Positions 7,118-15,699 of a DNA stretch of 64,000 bases are shown in pieces. The stretch covers positions 1 to 64,000 of the forward strand of contig NZ_JRLV01000010.1 in NCBI RefSeq assembly GCF_000769915.1, read 5' to 3'. The stretch is from Flavobacterium beibuense F44-8. Lineage in GTDB: Bacteria; Bacteroidota; Bacteroidia; Flavobacteriales; Flavobacteriaceae. Below the pieces are notes generated by a model that did not search any database, was not told the DNA's origin, and saw nothing but the letters and a program-made list of their open reading frames with translations. Each line of letters opens with the position of its first letter. Within the stretch, counting starts at the first letter, position 1. The position numbers were made by a program, and so were the translations under genes.

Positions 7118-8812
7118 TTACTTTAGTCTTTCTAATTCTCCTTTAGCATATCCGTCGTTTGGATCAAGCTCTAAAACTTTATTGTAGTACTCAATAGCTT
7201 TTTCTTTCTCTGTTACTGCATAGTAAGAAGCAGCGTTAGAGTAAGCCTCAATAAGGTTCGCTTTTTGTTTTGCTACTTCTGCATCACCTTTTTCAGTAAC
7301 TATCCTGATGTACTCATTATAAGCCTCAACCATTTTTTGGTATGACTCATCTGTTTTTATTCTTTGATTAACTCTTGCTTTGTATAGGAAAGCATCCTGA
7401 GCATCCGGAGAAAGTTTAATTACATAATCAAGAGCAACATCAGCTTTTTGAAGTTGTTCTGCATTTTCTGCCTGAGCTTCAGGCGACTTGTTTAAGTGAT
7501 CAAAATAAATTGAGTAAGCCAGGTAGAAATTATCATAGAACAGGTTTCTGTTATCCGGATTTGTAGTAGCTACTTCAAACACTACAGAAGCAGGACCGTA
7601 TAATTTTTGTCCGAATAATTTCTTACCAATTGCGTTAAACTGGTTTGTAATCTCGATATCTTTTTCTGCAGAAGCTTTAATATCACTTATCGCTTTATCA
7701 AATACAGTTTGATCTGTAATAACTGTATTACCCTGCTCGTCTTCACTGATAACAGAAGCCATTTCAGCTAAACCTAAGTAAAGGTGATCTCTCGCAATAA
7801 CACGCTTAGGATCTACCTGCGACATAAAATCTGTCATCGCTTTAATACTTTGCTCATAGTTACCATTCTCGTAAGCAGAGTAAGCCAGGTAACGTAAAAT
7901 TCTAGGGTTAACCTTGTCTAACTGTTGCATTTTCTTAGCCTCCTCTTCAAGAGCTTTATAGTCTCCTGCAAGTACAAGGAAGTCAGCATGTCTCATACGT
8001 GAGTTAAGAGAGTAGTCAGTAAGCGTCATATACTTCTCGTAGTACTCTAAAGCTTTCTTTATATTCTCATTATATTTTTTTGGCTCATAAGCACCCCATA
8101 GGTAATATGTCTCTGCAAGCTCACGGTAAGCCGGACCATAGTTAGCATCTTTAGCTATCACTTTGTTAAATGCAGCAACTGCTTCAGGGAAAGCAGCTCC
8201 GGTATTTTTAGTAATTACACCAAGCTGTATATCTGCTCTTAGAAGATTTGAATCAAGATTAGATGCTGTACGGTAAGCTTTGTAAGCTTCGTTATAGTTT
8301 TTATCTCCTACATAAGCATCACCTAAACTAAGGTAAGCCTGTGCTGATTGTGAATCTTTTTCTATTGCCTGGTTTAATACAGCAATTGCTTTTTTATAAT
8401 CAGGGTTATCAGATTCAATGTAAGCTCTACCTATATAAATAAGTTGCTCAACATCTTTTCTTCTTAACTCATCTTTAACCGCTTTGAATTTAGCTTCTGC
8501 AGCCGATGCGTTTCCTTTATTTAAATCAATTTGTCCAAGACCAATTGTATTGTACTCAGGGTCGTGTTTTACCTTAACACCTTTATTGAAGTACATAGCA
8601 GCAGAATCCTGCTCTGTTTGTTTAAGATATACGTCTCCTAAAAGAAAGTAGTTTCTACCCTCGTCAGAATCTGATGCAATTAAAGATTTTAAAATTGTTT
8701 TGGCCTTCTGATATTGTTCGGCATCGATCGCCTTCAAAGCCTGCTCTGCATCCTGCGCATTAGCTGTACCGAAAACCAATAATGACAAGCCAATGATTTT
8801 TAATTCTTTCAT
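7118..8812 (-). CDS. Periplasmic TPR-repeat protein of the TonB cluster
   Basis: This 564-residue protein has a signal peptide (cleavage near TANAQ, residue 20), then tetratricopeptide repeats nearly throughout. Clear examples are AQAYLSLGDAYVGDKNYNEA and the last one, EKAIEYYNKVLELDPNDGYA. TPR arrays are protein-docking scaffolds. It is the last gene of the exbB-exbD-exbD-tonB operon, 45 bp after the PstS-like gene, which suggests a role in assembling or coupling that energy-transduction complex. The role is inferred from context only. Confidence 0.8.
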   Translation of the reverse strand: MKELKIIGLSLLVFGTANAQDAEQALKAIDAEQYQKAKTILKSLIASDSDEGRNYFLLGDVYLKQTEQDSAAMYFNKGVKVKHDPEYNTIGLGQIDLNKGNASAAEAKFKAVKDELRRKDVEQLIYIGRAYIESDNPDYKKAIAVLNQAIEKDSQSAQAYLSLGDAYVGDKNYNEAYKAYRTASNLDSNLLRADIQLGVITKNTGAAFPEAVAAFNKVIAKDANYGPAYRELAETYYLWGAYEPKKYNENIKKALEYYEKYMTLTDYSLNSRMRHADFLVLAGDYKALEEEAKKMQQLDKVNPRILRYLAYSAYENGNYEQSIKAMTDFMSQVDPKRVIARDHLYLGLAEMASVISEDEQGNTVITDQTVFDKAISDIKASAEKDIEITNQFNAIGKKLFGQKLYGPASVVFEVATTNPDNRNLFYDNFYLAYSIYFDHLNKSPEAQAENAEQLQKADVALDYVIKLSPDAQDAFLYKARVNQRIKTDESYQKMVEAYNEYIRIVTEKGDAEVAKQKANLIEAYSNAASYYAVTEKEKAIEYYNKVLELDPNDGYAKGELERLK

Positions 8813-8857
8813 TTTAATTCTCCTTTTTAAATATATAATATTACTTTTCTTCTTTAT

Positions 8858-9799
8858 TTATAACTTTTTACGAACAGATATCTCTCTCGTTGGTATATCA
8901 ATTGGTAAAAGACCGGACTTTAAAATTATCCTTTGTCCTTCACGCGCACTTATATATGTGTCAAAACCCATGCCTAAACCCAAACGTCCCTGATAATTCA
9001 CCACATAAAGGGTTCTTATTAACGGGTAATCGCCTGTGGCTATATTACTTTGGTTAGGTTTGTAATATTTTTCTTTACCCTTGTCAGCCTCAGCATTATC
9101 CACTGCTAAAACTGTAATTTCATTAATATATTGTGTAAGGTGTGGTGGTGCCTGTACAATCCAGTCAATACCAATAACTCCTATGGCACCATCATTATCA
9201 TGAACATATTTAATAACGTCTTCATTTGTTTTAAACGCATAAATACCTTCTTGTGGTAATTTATCAATTCCGGCAAGTTGCTTCATATATTCAAGCGTAC
9301 TTGAACCCGGATTATCAAAAACTAAACTTTTAATATTCCCTGTAGGCTTACCCTTAAGTACGTTTAAAACATCCTCAAGTTTAACTACAGTATCATTTCT
9401 TTTATTATTAGACAACAAAGCTATGGCATCTTTAGCAAACTCTGTCACTCTTGGTGTAATCTTTCTGTTAGTAAAGTGCTTTTCTTCCTCAGTAGTTAAC
9501 TTACGGGACAAAACAGCAACCGAAATAGAGTCCTGTAAAAGCGCATTTATAATTTCCTGTTGCGGTTTATTTACCTGTGTAATTTCGGCTCTTGGATAAA
9601 CGCTGTGAAAAACAGCCAATACATCTTCAATAATAGGGGTAACTGTATTATCTGTAACCAAAGTGGTTTTACCCGATGTAAGAGTTTCTTCAATTATCTC
9701 CTCACCATTTTCATTTTTTTCTTTACAGGAATAAACCACTGACACTACAACTAATGCAGCAGCAAAGAAAATGGATGTGTATTTGTTTCTAATTTTCAT
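8858..9799 (-). CDS. PstS-like phosphate-binding-fold lipoprotein
   Basis: This 313-residue lipoprotein (lipobox VVYSC, Cys25) belongs to the PBP/PstS superfamily. Recognisable stretches are TTLVTDNTVTPIIEDVLAVF, LSRKLTTEEE, DAIALLSN, FDNPGSSTLEYM and GAIGVIGIDWI. No pstC, pstA or pstB lies nearby. Instead it sits between tonB and the TPR gene. That argues against ordinary phosphate import and for a periplasmic ligand-sensing or structural role in the TonB system. That role is inference. The start at 9799 gives a standard lipoprotein signal. Confidence 0.75.
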   Translation of the reverse strand: MKIRNKYTSIFFAAALVVVSVVYSCKEKNENGEEIIEETLTSGKTTLVTDNTVTPIIEDVLAVFHSVYPRAEITQVNKPQQEIINALLQDSISVAVLSRKLTTEEEKHFTNRKITPRVTEFAKDAIALLSNNKRNDTVVKLEDVLNVLKGKPTGNIKSLVFDNPGSSTLEYMKQLAGIDKLPQEGIYAFKTNEDVIKYVHDNDGAIGVIGIDWIVQAPPHLTQYINEITVLAVDNAEADKGKEKYYKPNQSNIATGDYPLIRTLYVVNYQGRLGLGMGFDTYISAREGQRIILKSGLLPIDIPTREISVRKKL

Positions 9800-9815
9800 T
9801 GAAGTTCTTTTTTGG

Positions 9816-10049
9816 TTAACTGTATTTTTGCCTTAGTCTTATAAAACGTATAGCTGAATATACTATAAGTACAACTCCTAAAGCCATCCTTTGGTTATAC
9901 GATAACGGCAAAGGTAAAGTTTTCCAAAAAATTATCATAAGGCCTAAGCCAAGATACATTAAGAAGAAGAATAAGCCAAAAACAAACAGAAATCGCTTGT
10001 GAAGCGATTTCTGTTTTTCTCTTTGAGAGTTTCTACGTTGTGAAAGCAT
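9816..10049 (-). CDS. Small membrane protein in the TonB operon
   Basis: This 77-residue ORF has a very basic N-terminus (RRNSQREKQKSLHKR), two membrane helices (about 20-42 and 50-68) and a basic C-terminus, so both ends should be cytoplasmic. It lies 15 bp after tonB and 16 bp before the PstS-like gene. Family unknown; position suggests an accessory subunit of the ExbB/ExbD/TonB complex. Confidence 0.65.
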   Translation of the reverse strand: MLSQRRNSQREKQKSLHKRFLFVFGLFFFLMYLGLGLMIIFWKTLPLPLSYNQRMALGVVLIVYSAIRFIRLRQKYS

Positions 10050-10064
10050 CTCTTATATTTTAAT

Positions 10065-10901
10065 TTATGATCTGATGTTAATTGTAATAGGCAGCGTAAA
10101 TGAAGCCCTTACATTTTTACCATTCTGAACACCCGGAGACCATTTTTTCTTCATTGACTGAAGTACACGGATAGCTTCTTTACCCATACCGTATCCAGGA
10201 TCTCTTAAAACTTTGATATTACTCATAGAACCATCTTTTTCAATTACAAAAGAAAGATAGATTTTAGCAGTCATATCTCTGTCAACATCAGGTATTCTGA
10301 AGTTGCTGTTTACATAGTCATAAAAAGCTTTCATACCACCAGGGTACTCTGGTTGTACCTGAAGACCGGCTGTACTATATACATTTGTATCTTCCGGTTC
10401 AACACCTTTATCAAGATCTCCTGCAGGAGTACCAATTACGATATCACCTGTTGGGCTGGCTTCAGCATTTCTTGAACTTGGATCAGCTTTTTCAAACTGC
10501 TCTGTTCTAGGCGGCTCTTCAACAACCTCTTCTTTTTTCTTAACCTCAAGTTCCTTGAATTTCACCTCTTCAACTACCGATTTAGGAGCTTGCTTCACTT
10601 CCTCTACCGGTGGCGGTGGCGGTGGTGGCGGTACATCTTCTACCGGTGGTGGTGGTAAATCAATCACCTCAATCACTTTATCGATAGTTTCCGGTTTATC
10701 TTTTTTACCAACTAAGTTATCAAAAGCTGCATAAATCTTAGGTAGTGAAATTAAGAAAACAAAAAGGGCTGCACCGATAAAGAAGGCTCTTATCGTTATC
10801 TTTGGATTTTCTGACCTTAGTTTGTAAGCACCATATTTTTTGTTACGGCCCTCAAAAACTATGTCAATCCATTCCTGTTTGAATATATTAAGTTTAGACA
10901 T
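10065..10901 (-). CDS. TonB-family energy transducer
   Basis: This 278-residue protein has a cytoplasmic N-terminal segment (NKKYGAYKLR near 20-30, common in Bacteroidetes TonBs) and one membrane anchor (about 40-60). A proline-rich spacer (about 80-105, with an eight-Pro run) is followed by a Lys/Glu-rich stretch. The C-terminal TonB domain is about 190-278 (YPGGMKAFYDYVNSNFRIP, YLSFVIEKDGS, FTLPITINIRS). It transmits proton-motive force from ExbB/ExbD to TonB-dependent receptors. It follows the second exbD by 33 bp. Confidence 0.88.
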   Translation of the reverse strand: MSKLNIFKQEWIDIVFEGRNKKYGAYKLRSENPKITIRAFFIGAALFVFLISLPKIYAAFDNLVGKKDKPETIDKVIEVIDLPPPPVEDVPPPPPPPPVEEVKQAPKSVVEEVKFKELEVKKKEEVVEEPPRTEQFEKADPSSRNAEASPTGDIVIGTPAGDLDKGVEPEDTNVYSTAGLQVQPEYPGGMKAFYDYVNSNFRIPDVDRDMTAKIYLSFVIEKDGSMSNIKVLRDPGYGMGKEAIRVLQSMKKKWSPGVQNGKNVRASFTLPITINIRS

Positions 10902-10934
10902 AATTTATATTTTTTGATTAGCTGAAATCAGGAA

Positions 10935-11486
10935 TTAATACATTCCCTTTTCTTCTAATAATTCCACTTCCGGCTTAGATATATCACCAATAGCATAAAG
11001 CTGTACATTGGTAATTGCCATTTCATCAAGAATATCTATAAGATTCTTGTAATGTGTTTTATCACTTGGCTTAATGATTACTATAAGACCTTCACCTTCT
11101 TTTGTATAAAGTTTTTTTACTGCAGCAATACGCTGTAATAAAATCTGACGGATACCATCTTTCCCGTATTGGGTTTCAGTTGGAGCTACAAGAGGCTCAT
11201 CAAACTTACCTAAATACCACAAAAGTGTATTATCCTTACCCATAAGGATTGTTATAGTTCTGTCATCCTGAACCTCGGTAGTACCGTCATCTATATCTTC
11301 TTTATTTTTATCTGGCATCGCCAAATTCATAGACTGTGGCTTTGATAACGATGTGGTAAGCATAAAGAAGGTAATCAAAAGGAATGCAAGGTCAACCATC
11401 GCTGTAAGGTCTACCCCCGGATTCGATTTCTTACTTCTTACTTTGCCACCCTTGCCGCCATCGCCGCCGGTATTTAATTCTGCCAT
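10935..11486 (-). CDS. ExbD/TolR-family protein, copy 2
   Basis: This 183-residue protein has a Gly/Lys-rich cytoplasmic N-terminus and one membrane helix with the conserved Asp (VDLTAMVDLAFLLITFFMLT, about 25-44). A periplasmic domain follows with VIIKPSDKTHYKNLIDILDE. The Asp in AMVD is the proton-carrying residue of the family. It lies 21 bp after the other exbD; two different ExbDs suggest a heteromeric complex. Confidence 0.88.
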   Translation of the reverse strand: MAELNTGGDGGKGGKVRSKKSNPGVDLTAMVDLAFLLITFFMLTTSLSKPQSMNLAMPDKNKEDIDDGTTEVQDDRTITILMGKDNTLLWYLGKFDEPLVAPTETQYGKDGIRQILLQRIAAVKKLYTKEGEGLIVIIKPSDKTHYKNLIDILDEMAITNVQLYAIGDISKPEVELLEEKGMY

Positions 11487-11507
11487 TTTATATTATATTT
11501 TATAATA

Positions 11508-12158
11508 TTAAAAATCTTCATCACGTAAACCTGTTACCAGGAAGAATCTGTTTTTCTTTTGATCCTGCAGGATATCTATAACTCTCTTAATAGTAGTATA
11601 GTCTTCATCGGCATCACCTTTAATGGCGATATCAAGATCAACATACTTAACATCTTTCTTACCACTATTAATCTCTTCGTTAAGAAACTCTCTTGAAGCT
11701 TCACGTGAAAACTTAATCCAGTCACTTAACTGGTCGTTAATAGTATCAAACGGTATACCTTTTTGATAGCCCGGCTCATTTCTTTTAGCCGGCTCCATAG
11801 CCAATAAACCCTTAAGTTGATTTACAGGAACACCAAACCCCTCCATTAAAGAAAAACTAGTATACTCCTCTTCTGTAAAAGGAACATTATATTTTTCTGA
11901 AATACGTTCTAGGGTTTTTCTTCTTACTTCTCTACCTAATACGTTAAAGAAAACTTCGTTATCACCTACAGTAATTGTTGCCAGGTTATCTTCAGGCAAC
12001 TTTGTTTGTACGGTTGAAGCCGGTGCATCCACAGGGTGTGGATCAGGCATTTTTGCCGTAGCTGTAAGGATAAAGAAGGTAAGCAAAAGAAAGGATACAT
12101 CACACATCGCGGTCATGTCAATCCTTGTACTTTTTCTAGAAACTTTTACTTTAGCCAT
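11508..12158 (-). CDS. ExbD/TolR-family protein, copy 1
   Basis: This 216-residue protein is longer than a typical ExbD. The single membrane helix with proton Asp (RIDMTAMCDVSFLLLTFFIL, about 12-31) is followed by a periplasmic domain. An insert of about 60 residues (roughly 85-145) comes before the usual IAIKGDADEDYTTIKRVIDI segment. It is separated from exbB by 98 bp that contain a hairpin. Confidence 0.86.
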   Translation of the reverse strand: MAKVKVSRKSTRIDMTAMCDVSFLLLTFFILTATAKMPDPHPVDAPASTVQTKLPEDNLATITVGDNEVFFNVLGREVRRKTLERISEKYNVPFTEEEYTSFSLMEGFGVPVNQLKGLLAMEPAKRNEPGYQKGIPFDTINDQLSDWIKFSREASREFLNEEINSGKKDVKYVDLDIAIKGDADEDYTTIKRVIDILQDQKKNRFFLVTGLRDEDF

Positions 12159-12190
12159 TCTTAAATTTTTAGCTTACATGTAAAGGGCAA

Positions 12191-12216
12191 AAAAGTGTGC
12201 GCAGTCGCACACTTTT
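12191..12216 (-). terminator. Hairpin between exbB and exbD, likely partial terminator
   Basis: An 11-bp stem (12191-12201 with 12206-12216, core AAGTGTGCG) has a 4-nt loop and a T-rich 3' side on the minus strand. It lies between exbB and the first exbD inside an otherwise tight operon. It could lower expression of the downstream genes relative to exbB, or stabilise the exbB mRNA. Confidence 0.65.
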
Positions 12217-12256
12217 AAACCTTACACTATTATTAAAACTTAACTCTTTTTATCAA

Positions 12257-13117
12257 TTATGCGTTGTTTGCACGCGCTCTAAACCTTCTGTAAGTTTGAA
12301 CGATTGTGAAACCAGCCTCATCGATAGAGTAAGTTAGCTTGTCAATTTTAGAAGTAAATGAGTTATAAGCGATAATCGCCACTGTAGATGTAGAGATACC
12401 TGTTGCAGTGTTGATAAGCGCCTCAGAAATACCGTTTGCCAGCTGAGCTGAATCCGGAGTAGAACCTGCACCAAGAGCAGAGAACGCTTTAATCATACCT
12501 GTTACCGTACCTAGAAGACCTACTAACGTACCAATTGACACAAGAGTAGAGATTACAACTAAGTTTTTCTCTAACATTGGCATTTCAAGAGAAGTTGCCT
12601 CTTCGATTTCCTGCTGGATAGCAGCCTCAGCTCTTTCGCTGTCAAAACCTTCTCTTTTAACTTCTTCATATTTTAATAAACCTGCTTTTACAACATTTGC
12701 AACAGTACCTTGTTGCTTGTCGCACTCAGCCATAGCCTCAGAAATGTTACCATTGCTGATTTGTTTTTGTACTTTTTCAACAAAAGCGCCTACGTTACCT
12801 TTACCAGCAGCTTTTGATATTGAAATTAAACGCTCAATTGAGAATACAACTGACATAAGGAAAAGTCCCATAAGTACAGGTACTACATAACCTCCCTTAT
12901 ATACCATTCCAAGATAGTTACCCGGTTTTGGGTGACCAGCCTCAGCACCAAGCTTGATTATTTCTTCTTCATTTTCGAAGTTTGACGGAGCACCCATTAT
13001 GTATCTCCATACAAGTATACCTATTACGATACACAATACAATTGTTAATGCAGCGAAAACATTTGACCCTTTAGATCCACCTTCTTTTTTTTCCTTCTGA
13101 ATAGATGCGTTTGCCAT
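12257..13117 (-). CDS. MotA/TolQ/ExbB proton channel protein
   Basis: This 286-residue membrane protein is first in the TonB operon. An N-terminal helix (about 20-40) is followed by the family core: helix 2 about 76-96 (VPVLMGLFLMSVVFSIERL), a cytoplasmic loop with CDKQQGTVANVVKAGLLKY, and helices 3-4 (about 185-245, VSIGTLVGLLGTVTGMIKAF then NTATGISTSTVAIIAYN). It forms the proton channel with ExbD. A -7-like TAAATTTG (13204..13197) lies 80 bp upstream without a clear -33. Confidence 0.9.
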   Translation of the reverse strand: MANASIQKEKKEGGSKGSNVFAALTIVLCIVIGILVWRYIMGAPSNFENEEEIIKLGAEAGHPKPGNYLGMVYKGGYVVPVLMGLFLMSVVFSIERLISISKAAGKGNVGAFVEKVQKQISNGNISEAMAECDKQQGTVANVVKAGLLKYEEVKREGFDSERAEAAIQQEIEEATSLEMPMLEKNLVVISTLVSIGTLVGLLGTVTGMIKAFSALGAGSTPDSAQLANGISEALINTATGISTSTVAIIAYNSFTSKIDKLTYSIDEAGFTIVQTYRRFRARANNA

Positions 13118-13575
13118 TTCTTTTAAAAATTTAGTTTTTTTTGATTTTTAATAATAGTTCTTATTGTTATTTTTTTGCTTTTTAAAATAAGATTGGCAAA
13201 TTTATATTATTAGGAGATAAAAAAAAATAAAATGATTTTTTTTCTCGTTTCTTAACATTAAATTATCACAATCTTAAAGATTCATAAACACCCAATTTAA
13301 GGGCTCAATTTAAACAATTTCTATTTTTTTACTTACAAATCTGTTTTTCATTAGTATTTCCTTTAAATTTATATAGATTACGTATAAATAACATAAATCC
13401 CCTGTTTTTATTGTGCACGCATTGTAAAATAGTTTTTTTTCACGAAATTAATGCTCAAACTAACACATTATTACCCTAAACAAAGAACGTTTTGTAGTAC
13501 TTGTTTTATAAAATTACAACTAAAACGTCAAATCACCTAACAGTGCACTAAATTTTAATTAAAAAATAACTCATT
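13118..13575. other. AT-rich divergent intergenic region
   Basis: This 458-bp stretch between exbB and the cupin gene contains no convincing reading frame on either strand. Apart from the minus-strand -7-like box TAAATTTG at 13204..13197 I see no clear promoter, repeat or terminator. Confidence 0.6.
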
Positions 13576-13938
13576 ATGAAACAATATTTTACACAAAAAA
13601 ATCCGTTTATAGTACCTACAAACGATGGCAAACTTATAGAAGAACATTTTGGAAACGTCTCAAACGGAGACAGTAACATATCTATAGCCCACATGATAGC
13701 CCCTCCGCAGTGGAGCGAGCCTTTCCAAACTCCTGAGTTTGATGAATACACCTATATAATTAAGGGAAAGAAACAGTTTATTATCAATGACGAGAAAATA
13801 ATACTGGAAGCAGGCCAGTCAATCAAAATAATGAAGAACACCAGAGTGCAATACTCTAACCCTTTTGATGAGCCCTGCGAATATATAGCCGTTTGTACAC
13901 CTGCCTTTACAATAGAAGCCGCTAACCGCGAAGCATAA
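13576..13938 (+). CDS. Cupin-domain protein
   Basis: This 120-residue single-domain cupin has the barrel motifs HMIAPPQWSEPFQTPEFDEY (about 39-58) and, after KGKKQFIINDEKI, LEAGQSIKI and VQYSNPFDEPCEYIAV. The expected metal-binding His pair of motif 1 is not obvious (the EFDEY glutamates are present), so the metal site may differ. No signal peptide. It is convergent with kynurenine monooxygenase across a shared terminator. Substrate unknown. Confidence 0.75.
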   Translation: MKQYFTQKNPFIVPTNDGKLIEEHFGNVSNGDSNISIAHMIAPPQWSEPFQTPEFDEYTYIIKGKKQFIINDEKIILEAGQSIKIMKNTRVQYSNPFDEPCEYIAVCTPAFTIEAANREA

Positions 13939-13942
13939 AAAA

Positions 13943-13962
13943 AGCTGCTTATTTAAGCAGCT
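13943..13962. terminator. Shared terminator between cupin and monooxygenase genes
   Basis: A 9-bp stem (13943-13951 with 13954-13962, AGCTGCTTA/TAAGCAGCT) is preceded by an A-run and followed by T-rich DNA. It overlaps the last codons and stop of the minus-strand monooxygenase gene (stop at 13949-13951). Confidence 0.7.
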
Positions 13963-15289
13963 CTATTATTTTTTGCTCCACTTCGGGGCTATTCCATTTG
14001 TTTTCTATACCATCTATTTGCATCACCTCGTCCATAATGGCTTTTTGCCTATCCCCTATCTCAAGAGCTTCAGAGTACGGCCTGTAACTAAATGTCACTC
14101 TACTATATAACGGAAGCCATTTATCAGGATGCCTGTCTGAAAACCATTTTTCTATCTTTTTCTGTAAAAGAAACTTATCATCTATGGTTTTAGAACTCAT
14201 CTCCATAAAGTTACGGTAAGAAAGCTCAGCTATCGCATCGGCATTTGGTTTACGACTTTCCTGATACTCCTTGAATATAGCATCCCAGTCGTCACCATAT
14301 TGCTCTATTAACTGACTGAGTATGGTTATATCTTCAAAACCGGCATTCATACCATGACCGTAAAAAGGAACAATTGCGTGGCAGGCATCTCCTATAAGAG
14401 CAACCTTATCAGAATACGTCCAGGGATAACATTTCATTGTCACCAGTGTACTGGTAGGATTTTTAAAGAAATCTTCAACCAGTTCCGGTATTACATCAAT
14501 GGTAGACGGGAAATAATCTGCAAAGAATTTCTCCAGAGTCTCCCTGTCCTTTAACGCCTCAAACGAGTTTTCTCCTTCAAAAGGCATGAAAAGCGTACAG
14601 GTAAAACTACCGTCAAGGTTTGGCAATGCAATTAACATAAAATCGTTTCTTGGCCAAATGTGTAGTGAGTTTTTATCAAGCTTATGAGTACCGTCGGCAT
14701 TTGCAGGTATATTTAGCTCTTTATAACCGGTATTTAAAAACTGCTGAGAGTAATTAAACATACTTTGCCTTTGCATCCTGTGACGGATTCTTGAAAAAGC
14801 ACCATCGGCACCAAAAACCTTGTCATACTGAAGTTCTTTCCACTCCCCTCTTTCCGTCTCACCGGCATGAAGGGTCGCATCAGCAAGCGTTACATCCCAT
14901 ATTTTTGTTTCAAAGAAGAATTTAACACCTTCTTCCTCTGCCAGGGTAACCATCTTTCTGTTTAGCAGTCCGCGTGAAATAGAGTAAATACTTTCACCGT
15001 CTTTCCCGTAGTACTGAAAATTAAGCGGCTCTCCTATTGCATGGATAGCACGTTTTTCCATTGGGATTGCTATTTTCCTTATCTCCTCTCCCAACCCTAC
15101 ATAATCGAGCGCTCTCCATCCTCTGTGCGACATTGCCAGATTAATGGAACGTCCTGAAAACTCTACAGTTCGTATATCCGGGCTCCTGTCATAAACATGT
15201 ACTGTGTGCCCTGCTCTTTTTAGGTATATTGCTAACAGAGATCCTACGAGTCCGGATCCCACTACAGCAATTTTTAAGGGAGTTTGCAT
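13949..15289 (-). CDS. kmo: Kynurenine 3-monooxygenase (FAD-dependent)
   Basis: This 446-residue flavoprotein hydroxylates L-kynurenine to 3-hydroxykynurenine using NADPH and O2. The N-terminal FAD fold shows IAVVGSGLVGSLLAIYLKRA, then SGRSINLAMSHRG (typical of KMO), FGADGAFSRIR, and late IGDACHAIVPFYGHGMNAGFED. I start at 15289 (MQTPLKIAVVGSG) because the extension to 15313 adds eight residues with no family support. It is not in the same transcript as kynureninase, because an oppositely oriented small gene lies between. A -7-like TATTTTTG is at 15318..15311. Confidence 0.92.
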   Translation of the reverse strand: MQTPLKIAVVGSGLVGSLLAIYLKRAGHTVHVYDRSPDIRTVEFSGRSINLAMSHRGWRALDYVGLGEEIRKIAIPMEKRAIHAIGEPLNFQYYGKDGESIYSISRGLLNRKMVTLAEEEGVKFFFETKIWDVTLADATLHAGETERGEWKELQYDKVFGADGAFSRIRHRMQRQSMFNYSQQFLNTGYKELNIPANADGTHKLDKNSLHIWPRNDFMLIALPNLDGSFTCTLFMPFEGENSFEALKDRETLEKFFADYFPSTIDVIPELVEDFFKNPTSTLVTMKCYPWTYSDKVALIGDACHAIVPFYGHGMNAGFEDITILSQLIEQYGDDWDAIFKEYQESRKPNADAIAELSYRNFMEMSSKTIDDKFLLQKKIEKWFSDRHPDKWLPLYSRVTFSYRPYSEALEIGDRQKAIMDEVMQIDGIENKWNSPEVEQKIIELLK

Positions 15290-15471
15290 GGAAAATAATC
15301 TAAAACACTGCAAAAATACTGATTTAATATCACAAGCCTTTGTTTTTAGGGATTTATTTCATGCTCAGTATTTTATTAAGAAAACTTTTGCACATAAAGG
15401 ATTCTTAATTAATTAACAGATACGAATCACTATGTGTAATTTTACTTCACTAACTATAAAAAAATACTGTT

Positions 15472-15630
15472 ATGAGAGATTTAATCTGGTTAATTATCGT
15501 TATCCTTATCATAGGCTGGTTAATAGGATTCTTTGGATTTGGTGAAGCAGTAGGTAGCCTAATTCACGTTTTGCTTGTACTGGCAATTATAGGAATACTT
15601 TACAGACTGGCTGTAGGCCGACGCCCGTAA
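15472..15630 (+). CDS. Small membrane protein, lmo0937/DUF5670-like
   Basis: This 52-residue ORF reads MRDLIWLIIVILIIGWLIGF, then a glycine-rich link (FGFGEAVGSL), a second helix (IHVLLVLAIIGILY) and a basic end (RLAVGRRP). The two-helix hairpin with IIGWLIGFF resembles the widespread lmo0937 family of tiny membrane proteins, often stress-linked. A strong terminator follows 20 nt downstream. It lies between kmo and the arginase-family gene on the opposite strand. Confidence 0.75.
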   Translation: MRDLIWLIIVILIIGWLIGFFGFGEAVGSLIHVLLVLAIIGILYRLAVGRRP

Positions 15631-15649
15631 ACAGCTTTACTTAAAATAC

Positions 15650-15675
15650 AAAAGCCCTGCAATTGCAGGGCTTTT
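15650..15675. terminator. Bidirectional terminator
   Basis: A 13+13 palindrome (AAAAGCCCTGCAA/TTGCAGGGCTTTT) lies between the convergent 52-aa gene and the arginase-family gene, with T-rich flanks in both directions. Confidence 0.88.
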
Positions 15676-15699
15676 TGTTTTGTAAATACAATATATAAG

